DNA of 24,198 bases from Pseudomonadota bacterium (lineage in GTDB: Bacteria; Pseudomonadota; Alphaproteobacteria; Acetobacterales; Acetobacteraceae): assembly GCA_023390705.1 (NCBI GenBank), contig JAEWCI010000298.1, forward strand, positions 1 through 24,198. The letters run 5' to 3'. A program made the position numbers and the translations under genes. Under the pieces are notes generated by a model, which was given only the letters and a program-made list of their open reading frames with translations, did not search any database and was not told where the DNA came from. This document shows positions 22,897 to 24,198 of this stretch, one piece after another (the first letter of the stretch is position 1; each line of letters starts with the position of its first letter).

Positions 22897-24077
22897 GGTT
22901 CTTCTTCTTCCACCTGATGCCCTATGCCGACCTCGACCCCGACTACGACAAGCTGCACAAATCCTCCTGGGTGACGCTGCCCAACAGCTACTACGACCCG
23001 GAGAAGGGCGCGGCGCTCTACGAACGCTATCTGGACGAGCTGGAATACGCGGCGCAGCTCGGCTTCGAGGGCGTCGGGGTGAACGAGCATCACCAGAACG
23101 CCTATGGGCTGATGCCCTGCCCGAATGTCTTCGCCGGCATGCTGGCGCGGCGCATGCCAGAGAGCGCGAAGATCGCCATCCTCGGCCGGGCGCTGCCGGT
23201 GCTGTCCAACCCGCTCTCCATCGCCGAGGAATTCGCGGTGCTGGACAATGTGACGCGCGGCCGGATCATCACCGGCTTCGTCCGTGGCATCGGCGCCGAA
23301 TACCATTCCCTTGCGGTGAACCCGACGGAAAGCCATGCCCGCTTCCAGGAAGCGCATGACCTGATCCTCCAGGCCTGGACCCGGCCCGGCCCCTTCGCCT
23401 TCGAAGGCAAATACTACCACATCCCGCATGTGAATCTCTGGCCGCGCTGCTACCAGCAGCCGCATCCGCCGATCTGGATTCCTTCCCAGGGTTCGAAGGA
23501 AACCATCGAATTCGCCGCCGACCCGGCACGGCGCTACGTCTATCTCCAGACCGCGACGCCGGCGGCCATGCTGTTCCGCACCATGCAGGCCTATCGCGAT
23601 GAGGCGGCGCGGCGCGGCTACCAGTCCTCGCCGGACCAGCTCGGCTGGTCCGTGAAGATCTATGTGGCGGAAACCGACGAGATCGCCCGGCGCGAGGCGA
23701 AGCCGCATATCGAGGCCTTCGCCAACAAATTCCTCCGCATGCCGCAGGAGATGCTGCTGCCGCCGGGCTATTCCTCGCTCGCCTCGATGAAGGGGCTGAT
23801 CCAGGCGAAGAAGACCATCACCGGCGGCTACCGGACGATGGAGCAGATGATCGAGCAGGGCACCTTCATCTGCGGCAGCCCGCAGACGGTGATCGAGCAA
23901 CTGGCGGAATACCAGCGCAAGGGCGGCTTCAACATCGTCATGGCCGGGCTGCATTTCGGCACCCTGCCGCACGACCTTACGAAGAAGGCGCTGGAACTCT
24001 TCGCGCGCGAGGTGATGCCGGCCCTGCGCGATGCCCTGCCGCCGCCGATGCCGGCGCGGGCCACGGCGGCGGAGTAG
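22893..24077 (+). CDS. LLM-class flavin-dependent oxidoreductase
   Basis: The product is 394 residues with a luciferase-like TIM-barrel fold. Members use reduced FMN or F420; a monooxygenase using FMNH2 is most likely here because F420 is uncommon in this lineage. Typical segments are YAAQLGFEGVGVNEHHQNAYG, ILGRALPVLSNPLSIAEEFA, LDNVTRGRIITGFVRGIGAEY and, near the C-terminus, GSPQTVIEQLAEYQRKGGFN. No flavin reductase lies nearby to supply FMNH2. The ATG overlaps the hydrolase stop by four bases. It is last in the three-gene unit, with a repeat element starting about a dozen bases beyond its stop. The substrate is unknown. Confidence 0.9.
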   Translation: MRFFFFHLMPYADLDPDYDKLHKSSWVTLPNSYYDPEKGAALYERYLDELEYAAQLGFEGVGVNEHHQNAYGLMPCPNVFAGMLARRMPESAKIAILGRALPVLSNPLSIAEEFAVLDNVTRGRIITGFVRGIGAEYHSLAVNPTESHARFQEAHDLILQAWTRPGPFAFEGKYYHIPHVNLWPRCYQQPHPPIWIPSQGSKETIEFAADPARRYVYLQTATPAAMLFRTMQAYRDEAARRGYQSSPDQLGWSVKIYVAETDEIARREAKPHIEAFANKFLRMPQEMLLPPGYSSLASMKGLIQAKKTITGGYRTMEQMIEQGTFICGSPQTVIEQLAEYQRKGGFNIVMAGLHFGTLPHDLTKKALELFAREVMPALRDALPPPMPARATAAE

Positions 24078-24089
24078 CCGAGCTACGAG

Positions 24090-24134
24090 CCTACAGCGGA
24101 TTGGCGTTCAGGGCTGGACGCGATGCGCTGTAGG
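24090..24134. repeat. Unit B hairpin of the composite repeat, copy 2
   Basis: Perfect outer arms CCTACAGCG (24090-24098) and CGCTGTAGG (24126-24134) enclose an inner GCGTTCA / TGGACGC stem (24104-24110, 24115-24121; one G-T pair) with a GGGC loop. It is the minus-strand counterpart of 15274-15307. Confidence 0.8.
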
Positions 24135-24146
24135 CCATTCTTTGCC

Positions 24147-24193
24147 GAGCAGAGTCACGCCTCCGGGCGTTCACGTCCTCCGGCGATCTGCTC
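24147..24193 (-). repeat. Unit A of the composite repeat, copy 2
   Basis: Outer arms GAGCAGA (24147-24153) and TCTGCTC (24187-24193) are perfect. Read on the minus strand, the inside holds two near-direct repeats (CGCCGGAGGACGTGA and CGCCCGGAGGCGTGA). The 43 bases 24149-24191 match unit A at 15211-15253 in 31 positions without gaps. Confidence 0.7.
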
Positions 24194-24198
24194 TAGCG

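Overview
The window is a very GC-rich chromosomal segment of an alphaproteobacterium. The kdsD-lptC-lptA-lptB-rpoN-hpf cluster, an NDUFA9-like complex I-associated protein, a FzlA-like glutathione transferase and a three-Cys [3Fe-4S] GltB together suggest a roseomonad-like member of the Acetobacteraceae. That placement is inference from gene content and protein style, not from a phylogeny. I see no phage, transposase, integrase or CRISPR.

Layout. (1) 1-5850, minus strand: an envelope and stress cluster read kdsD, lptC, lptA, lptB, rpoN, hpf. KdsD supplies arabinose 5-phosphate for Kdo, LptC/LptA/LptB belong to the lipopolysaccharide export machine, RpoN is sigma-54 and HPF silences ribosomes. 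The first four genes overlap by 1-4 bases. A nested 48-base palindrome separates lptB from rpoN. (2) 5976-6940, minus: RNase D (rnd) lies downstream of a tRNA-Leu(CAG). (3) 7099-8061, plus: an NDUFA9-like Rossmann protein. (4) 8305-14300, plus: gltD-gltB, the two subunits of NADPH glutamate synthase, ending in a strong GC hairpin. (5) 14542-15210, plus: a FzlA-like GST, followed immediately by a repeat element and then by a convergent, membrane-anchored TPR protein (minus). (6) 16214-16466: a divergent intergenic region unusually full of hairpins. (7) 16467-17357, plus: a YeeZ-like reductase whose 3' end overlaps by 45 bases the 3' end of a convergent alpha/beta hydrolase. (8) 17313-21657, minus: a penicillin-binding-fold serine hydrolase, a FkbM methyltransferase, a tiny secreted Arg/Trp/Glu-rich protein, a FAH-family sugar-acid dehydratase-like enzyme and an alpha/beta hydrolase. 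(9) 21821-24077, plus: a tight three-gene unit of a 97-residue unknown, an alpha/beta hydrolase and an LLM flavin oxidoreductase.

Most of the coding content is ordinary. The most interesting material is intergenic. A roughly 97-base, two-hairpin element occurs twice (15211-15307 and, inverted, 24096-24191), each time just after a stop codon. Other nested palindromes lie at 2275-2322, 8099-8149 and 16332-16375. Secondary points are a fourfold 15-base repeat carrying four in-frame start codons, a beta-lactamase-fold protein without the omega-loop Glu or a signal peptide, and a secreted protein that is about one third arginine.
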